Made by a program: the position numbers and the translations under genes. The notes under the pieces were generated by a model. That model was not told the DNA's origin. It did no database searches and saw only the letters and a program-made list of their open reading frames with translations. From a bacterium (GTDB lineage Bacteria > UBA8248), in the NCBI GenBank assembly GCA_022828125.1, contig JAJEJD010000020.1, positions 372,001-436,000 on the forward strand: 64,000 bases of DNA, read 5' to 3'. Below, piece by piece: positions 52,626-61,163 of this stretch (the first letter of the stretch is position 1; every line of letters begins with the position of its first letter).

Positions 52626-53681
52626 CTAGTCGTTTGATTGCGCCGCGCGCTCTTCTGCGAACGCGGGCATCACCTCTTTCGCGAACCGCTCTATGGATTC
52701 AATCGCCTCGTCCTGGGAGATGCCGCGCAGCACGAAGATCATGATGTGATTCACCCGGAACTCCGCCTGGAGCCGCTTGAGATCGGCGATCACCTTCTCC
52801 GGCGGACCGATGACGCCGCCGCCCTCGATGACCTGGCGGATGTCGACGTCGTAGCTCCAGTTGCGCTTGAGGGCCTCTTTCTCCTCGAGCGGCATCTCGA
52901 TGGAATTCACCGCGCTGCGGTAGGAGAGATACCAGGATTCGGAGGGTTCGATTTGCCGCCAGGCGTGCTCGGGGTCGTCGCAAACATGGACATGGTGCGC
53001 CATGAGGGAGGGATAATCGCTCGGGTCGCCGCCCCGGTTGCGCACGGTCTCCTGGAAGAGCGCCATCTTCTCGAGATACACGTCCGGCCCCTTGAAGGTG
53101 CCCGACGCCATGATGTTGTACCCCCTCTGCCCGGCGAAGACGTAGGTTTCGGGACTCGTGCCGGCCAGCCAGATAGGGGGGCGCGGCTTCTGGATGGGTT
53201 TGGGGAAAATCTCCGCGTCGACGCAGCTGTAGTGCTTGCCGTGATAGGTGAGGCATTCCCCCTCCAGCAGGCGGGTCATCACCTCGAGACCCTCCTGCAT
53301 CTTCTCCCTGCTCTCGGACGGGGAGATGTTGAAGCCCTGGAATTCCTTGGGCTGGGAGCCACGTCCGACGCCCAACTCCAGGCGGCCGCCGCTCAGAACG
53401 TCGACCAGGGCGGCCTGTTCGGCCAGACGCACCGGGTTGTGGAAGGGCATGATGCAGATGGCGGTGCCGATCCGTATCTTCTTCGTTCTTTGCGCGATGG
53501 CGAGCGCGACCATGAGGGCGTCGGGGCACATGCCCACGCGGGAGAAGTGGTGCTCGGCCAGGAACACGGCCTCGTAGCCGAGTTCGTCGGCCACCTCGCA
53601 TTGTTCGATCAGCATATCGAACTCGCGCTTGTAGGATTCTCCCTCCTGACACGCAGGAATATAGAAAAGCGAGAATTTCAT
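52626..53681 (-). CDS. LLM-class flavin-dependent oxidoreductase
   Basis: The 351-residue protein has the bacterial-luciferase TIM-barrel pattern: A-V-F-L-A-E-H-H-F-S-R, R-I-G-T-A-I-C-I-M-P-F-H-N-P, S-G-G-R-L-E-L-G-V-G-R-G, P-P-I-W-L-A-G-T-S. It uses reduced FMN or F420; the cofactor cannot be told. It is a paralogue of the gene at 55196-56266. It lies immediately upstream of the probable selenoprotein, suggesting a shared operon. Confidence 0.85.
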   Translation of the reverse strand: MKFSLFYIPACQEGESYKREFDMLIEQCEVADELGYEAVFLAEHHFSRVGMCPDALMVALAIAQRTKKIRIGTAICIMPFHNPVRLAEQAALVDVLSGGRLELGVGRGSQPKEFQGFNISPSESREKMQEGLEVMTRLLEGECLTYHGKHYSCVDAEIFPKPIQKPRPPIWLAGTSPETYVFAGQRGYNIMASGTFKGPDVYLEKMALFQETVRNRGGDPSDYPSLMAHHVHVCDDPEHAWRQIEPSESWYLSYRSAVNSIEMPLEEKEALKRNWSYDVDIRQVIEGGGVIGPPEKVIADLKRLQAEFRVNHIMIFVLRGISQDEAIESIERFAKEVMPAFAEERAAQSND

Positions 53682-53728
53682 CTTTCAGGTCTCCATCCCG
53701 TACATGATAATCGTGCGCGCCGGGCGGC

Positions 53729-54127
53729 TTACGCGCCCATCGTGAACACCTTGTCCGCCCGGATGCGGTAGATGACGCGCACCTGCCCTTCCTGGCGGTT
53801 CGGATAGCTGTCCACGCCCAGGTACTTGTTCGCCAGGGCGTCGATGTGCTCCTCCGCCCCGTTTTCGGTGACCTCCACCACCGTGCCCTGAATCCCCACC
53901 CACCTGTAGGCGTTTTCCGGGTCGACGATGGCGATGGACACCTTGGGCCTTGCGCGCATGTTCAAGTCCTTCAGACGACCCTTGGCCGAATTGACCTCGA
54001 TGATGTCGCCGTTGGTCCCGAACCACACGGGTGAGACCTGCGGTGAGCCGTCCTTGTTCTGGGTGCCCAGATAAAGAAGGGCCTTGGTGTCGAGAATGCC
54101 GGCATGGGATTCGGGTATCAGCGCCAT
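53729..54127 (-). CDS. PNPOx-fold (pyridoxamine oxidase-like) flavin/F420 protein
   Basis: The protein is 132 residues from ATG 54127, with GAGGAA upstream. The split-barrel pattern includes L-G-T-Q-N-K-D-G-S-P-Q-V-S-P-V-W-F and N-S-A-K-G-R-L-K-D-L-N. This subgroup is often F420-dependent, reducing or oxidising unknown substrates. It sits between two LLM-class genes, which fits a flavin/F420-based pathway. Function not assignable further. Confidence 0.78.
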   Translation of the reverse strand: MALIPESHAGILDTKALLYLGTQNKDGSPQVSPVWFGTNGDIIEVNSAKGRLKDLNMRARPKVSIAIVDPENAYRWVGIQGTVVEVTENGAEEHIDALANKYLGVDSYPNRQEGQVRVIYRIRADKVFTMGA

Positions 54128-54175
54128 TTTGGGTTCCTCATATGAAAAAGACGGTCGATTCCGCACCGGATACGG

Positions 54176-55156
54176 TCATACGCACCTGGGCAAAACCTCT
54201 TCTGTGAACATTCTGAGAGATTCGTCGAAATCCTGATTCGGGGGGTCGATCATGATGCTCTTGACGCCGTAGGACTCGATCTCCTGGATGCGGTCGACGC
54301 ACTCCTCGGGCGTTCCCGTGATGGTGAAGCGATCCAGGATGTAGTCGGTGATGAGGGGGACGTGCTTGGGGTCGCGCCAGTTGCTCACGTCGAAGTTGTC
54401 CAGAAGGTGCTTGATTTCGGGCTTGTACGGGTCGGGCACGGAGTCGAGCGTCATGCGGAAGTTATGGTGCGCGCGGTTCGCCACCCGCGCCCGCACTTTT
54501 TCCCGCGCGCGTACGCTGTCTGTATCCACCGAGACGACCGCGCCGAAAATGATGTCCATCTCGCCGAGTGAGGGGTCGCGGTTCGCCATCCCCTCGTTCA
54601 GGTATTTCATCACCCAGTCCACCGTCTCCTTGTAGACGCCCGAACCCACGATGACGCCTTCCGCGACTTCAGCCGACATGGCGAGCGTCCTGGGGCCTTC
54701 GGCAGAGGTGTAGATGGGGATTTCCCGCTCACACCACATGTTCACGTTCACGCCTTCTGCGTATTCCACCGTCTCGCCGCGCGTGAAGGCGCGAACCGCC
54801 GCGATGGACTCGCGCATCCGCGCGAGTCGGGCCATCTTCTTGCCCAGCGTGTAGACGGGCGTATCGCCCGAGCCGATGCCGAAGATCACGCGGCCGCCCG
54901 AGAGCTCGTCGAGCGTGGCGATGGCGCTCGCCGCGACGCTGTCGTCGTGCAGCACCGGATTCGTCACGCCAGGGCCGATTTTCACGTGCGAGGTGTTCTC
55001 TATCGCCAGGGCGAGCGCGATGTTGTGATCCCGGCAGGTGAGGTGGCTCTCCGCTATCCACACCTGCTCGAAACCGTTGTCCTCGGCGTATTTCGAGCGT
55101 TCCGCCACCACCCGGATGTCATCCGGCACCAGATGCAAACTAAAGCTCATACCCAC
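54176..55156 (-). CDS. LLM-class (F420-dependent-like) oxidoreductase
   Basis: The 326-residue protein may start at M-S-F-S (55150). It has V-W-I-A-E-S-H-L-T-C-R, L-A-L-A-I-E-N-T-S-H-V-K-I-G-P-G-V and F-G-I-G-S-G-D-T-P-V. This subgroup resembles methylene-tetrahydromethanopterin reductase-like enzymes, which use F420. Substrate unknown. Same strand as and close to the PNPOx-like gene. Confidence 0.83.
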   Translation of the reverse strand: MGMSFSLHLVPDDIRVVAERSKYAEDNGFEQVWIAESHLTCRDHNIALALAIENTSHVKIGPGVTNPVLHDDSVAASAIATLDELSGGRVIFGIGSGDTPVYTLGKKMARLARMRESIAAVRAFTRGETVEYAEGVNVNMWCEREIPIYTSAEGPRTLAMSAEVAEGVIVGSGVYKETVDWVMKYLNEGMANRDPSLGEMDIIFGAVVSVDTDSVRAREKVRARVANRAHHNFRMTLDSVPDPYKPEIKHLLDNFDVSNWRDPKHVPLITDYILDRFTITGTPEECVDRIQEIESYGVKSIMIDPPNQDFDESLRMFTEEVLPRCV

Positions 55157-55195
55157 GAAAAAGCGCCTCCTGAATTTTCAGAGAAAAAGATGTCA

Positions 55196-56266
55196 TCAAG
55201 CGTTGTTTCCATTCGAGCCGACGGGCGCGGCCGCGTTCACCAGCGGCATGACGTCATTGGCGAAGCTCTCTATCGAGCGCATCACCGAAGCGTGGTCCGG
55301 CCCGCGCCAGGGCGCGAGGATCACGTGATTGACCCCGTACTCATCCCGCAGCCTGCAAATGTCTTCCGCCACGGCCCCCGGATCGGCGATGATGCCGCCG
55401 CCCCTGACGATCTCGGCTACGTCCAGCTCATAGCTCCAGTTACGTTTCAGGTGCTTCGCCTCCTCCTCGGGCATTTCGACCTCGTTCATCTTCGCCCGGT
55501 AGCGCAGGTACTCCCCCTCGCCCTCCACCGTGAGCCTGAAGTATTCATCCGCATCTTCCGCATCGCATACGTGGATGTGGTGAACCAGGGGCCTCTCGAT
55601 TCCGGCGGGGTCGCCGCCCGATTTTCTGATGGCGTCTTCGTAAAGCCCGAACTTTTGCTTGTAGACTTCCGGACCCGTGAAGCCGGCCGAGGCCATCACC
55701 TTGAAGCCGTTCTCCCCCGCGTAGGTGTAGGTCTCGGGGCTCGTGCCCGCCAGCCAGATGGGGGGCCTGGGCTTTTGCAGGGGCTTGGGGAAGATTTCGA
55801 CGTCCGCGCACCGATGGTACCGGCCCTCAAACGTCACCTTACGCCCTTCCAGAAGGCGGGAGAGAATGTGAAGCCCCTCTTTTAGGCGCTCGCGGCTTTC
55901 CGACGGCTTGGCGCCGAACCCCTGAAATTCCTTGGGCTGGGAGCCGCGCCCGATACCCAGTTCGAGCCTGCCGCCGCTCAAGAGATCGACCATGGCCGCC
56001 TGTTCGGCCAGGCGGATGGGATCGTGGAACGACATGATGGAAATGGCCGTGCCTAAGTGTATTTTTTTCGTCTTTTGCGCGACTGCGGCGCAGATGAGGA
56101 GGGGATCGGGGATCATCCCGACGCGGGAGAAGTGATGCTCGGCGTACCAGACGCACGAATAGCCCAACTCGTCCGCCAGCACGCTCTCCGTGATCATGTC
56201 CTCATGGACTTGGGTCTCGGTCATGTCTTCGGGACGATACAGGATGTAAAACAGCGAAAAATCCAT
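55196..56266 (-). CDS. LLM-class flavin-dependent oxidoreductase
   Basis: The 356-residue protein is closely similar to that at 52626: Y-A-E-H-H-F-S-R-V-G-M-I-P-D, I-H-L-G-T-A-I-S-I-M-S-F-H-D-P-I-R, S-G-G-R-L-E-L-G-I-G-R-G-S-Q-P-K-E. The two are probably ancient paralogues with related substrates. It is the first gene of the minus-strand run that ends with the VOC gene. Confidence 0.85.
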   Translation of the reverse strand: MDFSLFYILYRPEDMTETQVHEDMITESVLADELGYSCVWYAEHHFSRVGMIPDPLLICAAVAQKTKKIHLGTAISIMSFHDPIRLAEQAAMVDLLSGGRLELGIGRGSQPKEFQGFGAKPSESRERLKEGLHILSRLLEGRKVTFEGRYHRCADVEIFPKPLQKPRPPIWLAGTSPETYTYAGENGFKVMASAGFTGPEVYKQKFGLYEDAIRKSGGDPAGIERPLVHHIHVCDAEDADEYFRLTVEGEGEYLRYRAKMNEVEMPEEEAKHLKRNWSYELDVAEIVRGGGIIADPGAVAEDICRLRDEYGVNHVILAPWRGPDHASVMRSIESFANDVMPLVNAAAPVGSNGNNA

Positions 56267-56529
56267 TCAAAACCCTCGATTCCAGTGCTTCGGAGCAGTG
56301 GTTGACGGCTCCAGTTCAGATGTCGAAAGGGCGCCCGACACTTGATGACGAAACGAGCCTGTGAGATTTCCCGTACTCAAGGTTGGCGGTTATAATGCCG
56401 ATATAAACGCAGCAGCGTCAAGGTTGAGCGCCATGTTTGCAAATTTCTCGCAATGAGCCGTTCACGGCTTCGGGAAACGCTTTCAGCCTCATCTCGCCTG
56501 GCGGAATAGTTCTTTTTCACGGGGTTATT

Positions 56530-57288
56530 TTGAGTTATCTGGCATTAATACTTGCTTTCTGCGCCGCATTCGTCGGCTCGGGTCTCAAGGCGGTGGGCGG
56601 ATTCGGCTTCGCCACCCTGACGACGCCCACCGTGGCCATCTTCTGGGATCTGCCGACGGCTATCGCCGTCATCTCCATCCCCACCCTGTGCACGAGCCTC
56701 ATGAACGCCTGGCGGACGCGCGCCGCCGTCCACGAGGGCTTGCGTCCATTCATTCCCTTCTTTTCGATGAGCCTCGTGGGCCTGGCCGCCGGCCTGACGA
56801 TACTCCTGAACACCGACCCGCGCCTGATGAAATTCATCCTGGGCGCCTTCATCATATGCCAGATCGTCTGGCAATGGCTTCAGCACGAAAAGCCTAAGCC
56901 CGAGGATTCCCTGAAACGCTCTTTGGGCATGGGCGCGGTCGCAGGGCTGATGCTGGGCACCATCAACATCCCCTCCCACGTCATCGCCTCCTACCTCACG
57001 GGAATGAAAATCTCCAAGGAGCGCTACCTGTTCGTGTTGAGCGCGAGCCAGGTCGTGCTCAGGGTCGCGGCCATCGCCTCCATCGCGGCGGCGGGCTACA
57101 TCGGCGAGACGGCCCTGTGGCTCATCCTCATCCTGACGACGCCCGTGCTGCTCGGCTTTTTCGTGGGCACGAAGATTTACAACATCTTTACGGACCAGGC
57201 GTTCTTCCGAATCGTCACGGCTGTTTTGTTCCTGATGGGCGCCATTCTGGTGGTGATGAACTTCGAGGGCATCGCCGCCTTTTTCTGA
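56530..57288 (+). CDS. TSUP (TauE/SafE) membrane transporter
   Basis: The protein is 252 residues from TTG 56530; the frame is open back to 56437 but that stretch is not hydrophobic. About eight helices carry the TauE/SafE pattern: F-V-G-S-G-L-K-A-V-G-G-F-G-F-A-T-L-T-T-P and later G-L-M-L-G-T-I-N-I-P-S-H-V. Family members move sulphite, sulphonates, taurine or related anions. The ABC genes that follow are also sulphonate/nitrate-like, so a small anion is plausible. Confidence 0.75.
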   Translation: MSYLALILAFCAAFVGSGLKAVGGFGFATLTTPTVAIFWDLPTAIAVISIPTLCTSLMNAWRTRAAVHEGLRPFIPFFSMSLVGLAAGLTILLNTDPRLMKFILGAFIICQIVWQWLQHEKPKPEDSLKRSLGMGAVAGLMLGTINIPSHVIASYLTGMKISKERYLFVLSASQVVLRVAAIASIAAAGYIGETALWLILILTTPVLLGFFVGTKIYNIFTDQAFFRIVTAVLFLMGAILVVMNFEGIAAFF

Positions 57289-57420
57289 TTTCTCCGAAAT
57301 AAGCCGCGCTGCGAAGCGGAATTGACGAGTCGGATCATCTGCGTTATTTTTCGGATTCATTGCGAAAAATGAAATAGGCGAATTCACGTTCCATCAGATA
57401 TCTCATAAGGACCGAACAAC

Positions 57421-58173
57421 ATGCCGGTGAAAGTGAGCATCAAGAATCTGCACATGGAATACTACCTGAAGGACAGGAAGGTTCACGCCTTAAAGGACAT
57501 CAACCTCGACATTCAGGACGGGGAGTTCCTCTGCGTCGTGGGACTGTCCGGATGCGGGAAGACCACCCTGCTCAACATCCTGTCCGGGTTCCTGAATCAT
57601 ACGGCGGGCTCGATTCTGCTCGACGGCAACCCCATTTCGGCGGCGGGCCGCATGAACCGCGGCGTCGTGTTCCAGGAATACGCGCTGTTCCCGTGGCGCA
57701 CGGCGCTCAGGAACGTCGAGTTCGGCCTCGAGATGAAGGGCCTGGGCAAGGAGGAGCGCACGAAAAAGGCACAGGAATACCTCGAACTCGTCCACCTCGA
57801 AAAGTTCACCCACCTCTATCCCCACAACCTCTCGGGCGGCATGAAGCAGCGCGTCGCCGTGGCGCGGGCGTACGCCTACGAGCCCCAGTTCATGCTGATG
57901 GACGAGCCCTTCGGCGCGCTCGACGCGCAGACGCGCGAGAACCTCCAGTCGCTGACGGTCGAGGTCTGGGAGAAAACGAAAAAGACCATCTTCTACGTCA
58001 CGCATAACCTGAGCGAAGCGGTCTACCTCGCGGACAGGATCATCGTTCTGGCGGGCCAGCCGGGGGTGATTCATAAAGAGATCGTCGTGGACGTGCCGCG
58101 CCCCCGGGACCCGTTCGACCCGAGGGTGATCGAACTCGAACACATGGCGACAGAAGCGGTGCGCGGCAACTAG
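57421..58173 (+). CDS. ABC transporter ATPase (nitrate/sulphonate/taurine type)
   Basis: The 250-residue ATPase has Walker A G-L-S-G-C-G-K-T-T, signature L-S-G-G-M-K-Q-R, Walker B F-M-L-M-D-E-P-F-G-A-L-D and switch V-T-H-N-L-S-E-A. F-Q-E-Y-A-L-F-P-W-R-T marks the SsuB/TauB/NrtD group. Its matching permease is encoded on the opposite strand, converging on it, which is uncommon. No substrate-binding protein is seen nearby. Confidence 0.88.
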   Translation: MPVKVSIKNLHMEYYLKDRKVHALKDINLDIQDGEFLCVVGLSGCGKTTLLNILSGFLNHTAGSILLDGNPISAAGRMNRGVVFQEYALFPWRTALRNVEFGLEMKGLGKEERTKKAQEYLELVHLEKFTHLYPHNLSGGMKQRVAVARAYAYEPQFMLMDEPFGALDAQTRENLQSLTVEVWEKTKKTIFYVTHNLSEAVYLADRIIVLAGQPGVIHKEIVVDVPRPRDPFDPRVIELEHMATEAVRGN

Positions 58174-58203
58174 CCTTACCTCCGCATCGGAAGCACAAAC
58201 AAA

Positions 58204-58240
58204 AAGGCCGGCCCCCAGGCGGGAGCCGGCCTTATCTTTT
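58204..58240. terminator. Bidirectional rho-independent terminator
   Basis: AAGGCCGGC (58204-58212) pairs with GCCGGCCTT (58225-58233). A CTTTT stretch follows on the plus strand, and a run of T on the minus strand comes from the preceding A-rich sequence. It lies between the convergent ATPase and permease genes and can end both transcripts. Confidence 0.85.
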
Positions 58241-58259
58241 GGCCTGTCGGTGATATCCG

Positions 58260-59132
58260 TTACTGGCGCTTGCCGCCGACCTCTTCCATCATGCCCCACT
58301 TGACGACGGTCACCTTTTCGAACTTCTCGAAGATGAACTTCTCCATCACGAAGCCGACCAAGGCGATGGCGGCGATTCCCACCAGCATGAAGGCGGTATC
58401 GAGGTCTTCGCGGCTGTCGAAGATGGCGTAGCCCAGGCCCCAGTCGCTCGCGGCCACCATCTCGCCTGCGATGCCGGCGCGCCAGGCGCGCGCCAGGCCG
58501 ATGCGGATGCCCGAGAGGATGAACGGCAGCGAGCCGGGGAAAATGACCTTCCAGAACAGGGTCATCCCCTCGGCGTTCATCGACTGCGCCGCGCGTATCC
58601 AGATCGGGTTGATGGTCTTCACCCCCGTCCAGGTGGATGAGATGGCCGGGAGTGCGGCGGCGAACGCGGTGATAAAGATCATGGTCGTGTTGCCGAGGCC
58701 GAACCACAGGACGAGAATCGGGCTCCAGGCCAGGGCCGGGATGGGCAGGAGCATGCTCAGGATGGGGATCATGAACTTCTCGAACCAGCCGACGCGCCCC
58801 ATAGCGATGCCGATGGCGATTCCCACGAAGCCGGCGATGATCATTCCCACCATGATCCGCCAGGCGGTGTGGTAGGAGTGCACGCACAGGACGCACATGG
58901 TCTCGCCGGACTTCAGGAAGGTGACCTCGTAGAAACGGTGCACTATGGGAAAGACGCGCGGAAACAGCGCGGGTTCGCTCACGTACCAGGCGATGCCCTC
59001 CCATATCACGAGCACCGCGATGAAGCTCGGGACGTTGTCCTTGATCCACATCCAGAATCTTTCCTGCTTCGTGTACTCGTCAGGTAGTTTTACGTCATCC
59101 CGTCTGACTTCATCCGTTGCCGTGGCCATCAA
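58260..59132 (-). CDS. ABC transporter permease (nitrate/sulphonate/taurine type)
   Basis: The 290-residue inner-membrane protein has about six helices and the binding-protein-dependent-permease loop (A-A-Q-S-M-N-A-E-G-M-T-L-F-W-K-V-I-F-P-G-S-L-P-F-I). The pattern I-P-A-L-A-W-S-P-I-L-V-L-W-F-G-L-G matches SsuC/TauC. It should pair with the ATPase encoded on the other strand. Substrate is uncertain without the binding protein. Confidence 0.87.
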   Translation of the reverse strand: MMATATDEVRRDDVKLPDEYTKQERFWMWIKDNVPSFIAVLVIWEGIAWYVSEPALFPRVFPIVHRFYEVTFLKSGETMCVLCVHSYHTAWRIMVGMIIAGFVGIAIGIAMGRVGWFEKFMIPILSMLLPIPALAWSPILVLWFGLGNTTMIFITAFAAALPAISSTWTGVKTINPIWIRAAQSMNAEGMTLFWKVIFPGSLPFILSGIRIGLARAWRAGIAGEMVAASDWGLGYAIFDSREDLDTAFMLVGIAAIALVGFVMEKFIFEKFEKVTVVKWGMMEEVGGKRQ

Positions 59133-59638
59133 CAGCCTCCCAGATCATGCGAATTTCAAAACATAGCGTATGCAATGGGCCCATGGCCGAAGCCATGGAA
59201 TTATCCGTCAGTTCTAAGTGGTTCATTGCGGCTTCAATCCGATTTGCGGGCATTCTTGCAAAAATAGGATTCCAAGTCAAAATCTTACGCCAAGATTCGC
59301 GCGTTTTCGGGTTTCGGAATCAGGCGAGCGAAAACCGCCTCATCTGCCGGTTCTCACACTTCTCCCCTCTGGGACTGTTGAAAAAGCTCTTGCGGGCCGG
59401 GCTAAATCACTCCCCCCTTGAGGGGCTTGTTGAAAAACCCCCTGAGAGGGTAATGGCAACCTCCTTGAAAGGGAAATCCCATAAAGGCAACCCCCCCTAC
59501 CCCCCCTTGTCAGGGGGGCAAGAAGAACCAAAACCCCGCTCCACCGGTGGAAGGGTTGCCTTTTTTACCCCCCTGACAAGGGGGGGTAGGGGGGGTTGCC
59601 TTTATCCCCTGAGGGGAGAGGCTTTTTCAACAGCCGCT
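59133..59638. repeat. Repeat-filled gap with CCCCCCTACC palindrome
   Basis: The gap has GTTGAAAAA-type ends at about 59376-59392, 59424-59442 and, inverted, 59618-59636. They frame the large palindrome at 59486-59600. The first 240 bases show no feature, and no gene is supported. Confidence 0.75.
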
Positions 59639-60073
59639 TTATTCGGGGCCTTTCTCGGCAATATCGCGAAACCGTGCGGCCACGCCCGCATCCGCACCCT
59701 CGCCGATATAGGCGCCATAGGACGAATCGTCCTCGGCGACGCCCTCGATCTGCCAGGTCGTATCCTTCGCCACGATGAAGATGACGTCCTCATCGTCCGT
59801 GGCCACCATGCTGTGCAGCGAATTGGCCGGAATGTGGATGATGCCTCCCTTCCCGACCGTTTTCCGCTCGCCGTCGATCATCGCCTGCAGGCTGCCCTGC
59901 TGCACGAAGATGAACTGCTCGTTGGGGTGGCGGTGCGGCCTGCTGCCCGTGCCGGCCGGCTTGTTGATGACGCCGAATATGACGCGCTCGCCGTCGACCC
60001 ACACGCCCTCGGAGGTGCTGTAGCTCGCCCCCGCCAGTTTTTGCTCCATCGTCTCAGGATCGTAAAAAGGCAT
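59639..60073 (-). CDS. Single-domain cupin protein
   Basis: The 144-residue protein has cupin motif 1 R-P-H-R-H-P-N-E-Q-F-I-F-V-Q-Q-G and motif 2 G-I-I-H-I-P-A-N-S-L-H-S. They supply three His and one Glu for a metal. It is preceded by the aspartoacylase-like gene on the same strand. Its second motif resembles that of the bicupin at 62414. Enzyme or regulator cannot be told. Confidence 0.75.
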   Translation of the reverse strand: MPFYDPETMEQKLAGASYSTSEGVWVDGERVIFGVINKPAGTGSRPHRHPNEQFIFVQQGSLQAMIDGERKTVGKGGIIHIPANSLHSMVATDDEDVIFIVAKDTTWQIEGVAEDDSSYGAYIGEGADAGVAARFRDIAEKGPE

Positions 60074-60141
60074 CTTCTTGCGTTTCCTCCCATTGATTTC
60101 TCAAAGGCCTGCAAACAAATTTCGCGCTTCCGCGCGGTTGG

Positions 60142-61161
60142 TTAGATTTCCGTATATTCCGTGGCGATGGCGAAACCCTTGTTCCCCACCTCGAGCGGCC
60201 CGCTGCACCTGCTGAAGAAGAGCAACCCGTCGGCGGGGCTGCGAAGCTCCTCGACCACTTCGAGGCTGAAAGGATCGAGCATCTCGCCCAGAAGCTCCCC
60301 TTCACTCACCTTTGCGCCAAGGTCTGCGAAGTGTGTTTTCCGCGAGATGAGGTATCCGCCGCTGGAGGGATTCGCCTCGGCACGATGAGCGAAATCGAAA
60401 TAGATGATTTTCTCTCTCTTCTCATCCCCGGGCATCATCCCGAGGTGAACGAGGAGGTTCAAGAAACCTTGTTCGAGGTCGTTACGATAAAGGTTCTCCT
60501 CGCACTCGGGCAGATAGGCGCCGCCAATCTCCACGCTGATGGCGGGTATTTTTTGCGTGAGCGCATGGCCCGAAGCGCTCGATTTGCTGAAGGGCACGCC
60601 ATGCACCAGCCCGGCGCCCCCGCTCGCGAAAGCGATCGCCATCTCGCGCGATTTCTCGCCGACCGCGCCCTCATAGTCCGGGTCCATGTCGACGCGCCTC
60701 TGGATTCTCCCCGCCGCCCCGCCGGAGTGAAACTCCACGAGATAATCCGCATTCTCGATCAGAATTTCACGTATCTGGTGCGCGTAACGCTGCGTGAGCG
60801 TCCCCTTGGCGGAACCCGGAAACGCGCCCCAGAGATTCGTCTGCTCGTGCTGGTCCGGCGATTGGCGCGAGAAGTTCGCAAAGGCGAACGGGTTCGCCAC
60901 CGGAACGAGAAGAAGAGCGCCGCTCAACTGCGAGCGGTCGATTTGCGCGATCACGTTCTGGAACGCGCGAATCGGCTGCGGCTCATCCCCGTGGACGCAA
61001 GCCAGAACGGAGAGGGTGGGGCCGGGCTTCGCCCCTCTCACACAATGAATGGGCAGACCCGTCTCCGAGCCGGTGAGCATCCGCGCCACCGGGATTTTCA
61101 CGTATTCATACGCGCCTGCGGCTACCGCCACGCCCCCGATTTCCCAGGAATCCGCACTCAC
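60142..61161 (-). CDS. Succinylglutamate desuccinylase/aspartoacylase-family protein
   Basis: The protein is 339 residues. V-H-G-D-E-P-Q-P-I and L-V-E-F-H-S-G-G give the zinc ligands (His, Glu, His) of AstE/AspA-type hydrolases. Such enzymes release an acyl group from an N-acyl amino acid. It ends close to the cupin gene and begins 3 bases after the Gfo/Idh gene, so the three form one minus-strand unit. Confidence 0.8.
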   Translation of the reverse strand: MSADSWEIGGVAVAAGAYEYVKIPVARMLTGSETGLPIHCVRGAKPGPTLSVLACVHGDEPQPIRAFQNVIAQIDRSQLSGALLLVPVANPFAFANFSRQSPDQHEQTNLWGAFPGSAKGTLTQRYAHQIREILIENADYLVEFHSGGAAGRIQRRVDMDPDYEGAVGEKSREMAIAFASGGAGLVHGVPFSKSSASGHALTQKIPAISVEIGGAYLPECEENLYRNDLEQGFLNLLVHLGMMPGDEKREKIIYFDFAHRAEANPSSGGYLISRKTHFADLGAKVSEGELLGEMLDPFSLEVVEELRSPADGLLFFSRCSGPLEVGNKGFAIATEYTEI

Positions 61162-61163
61162 CC

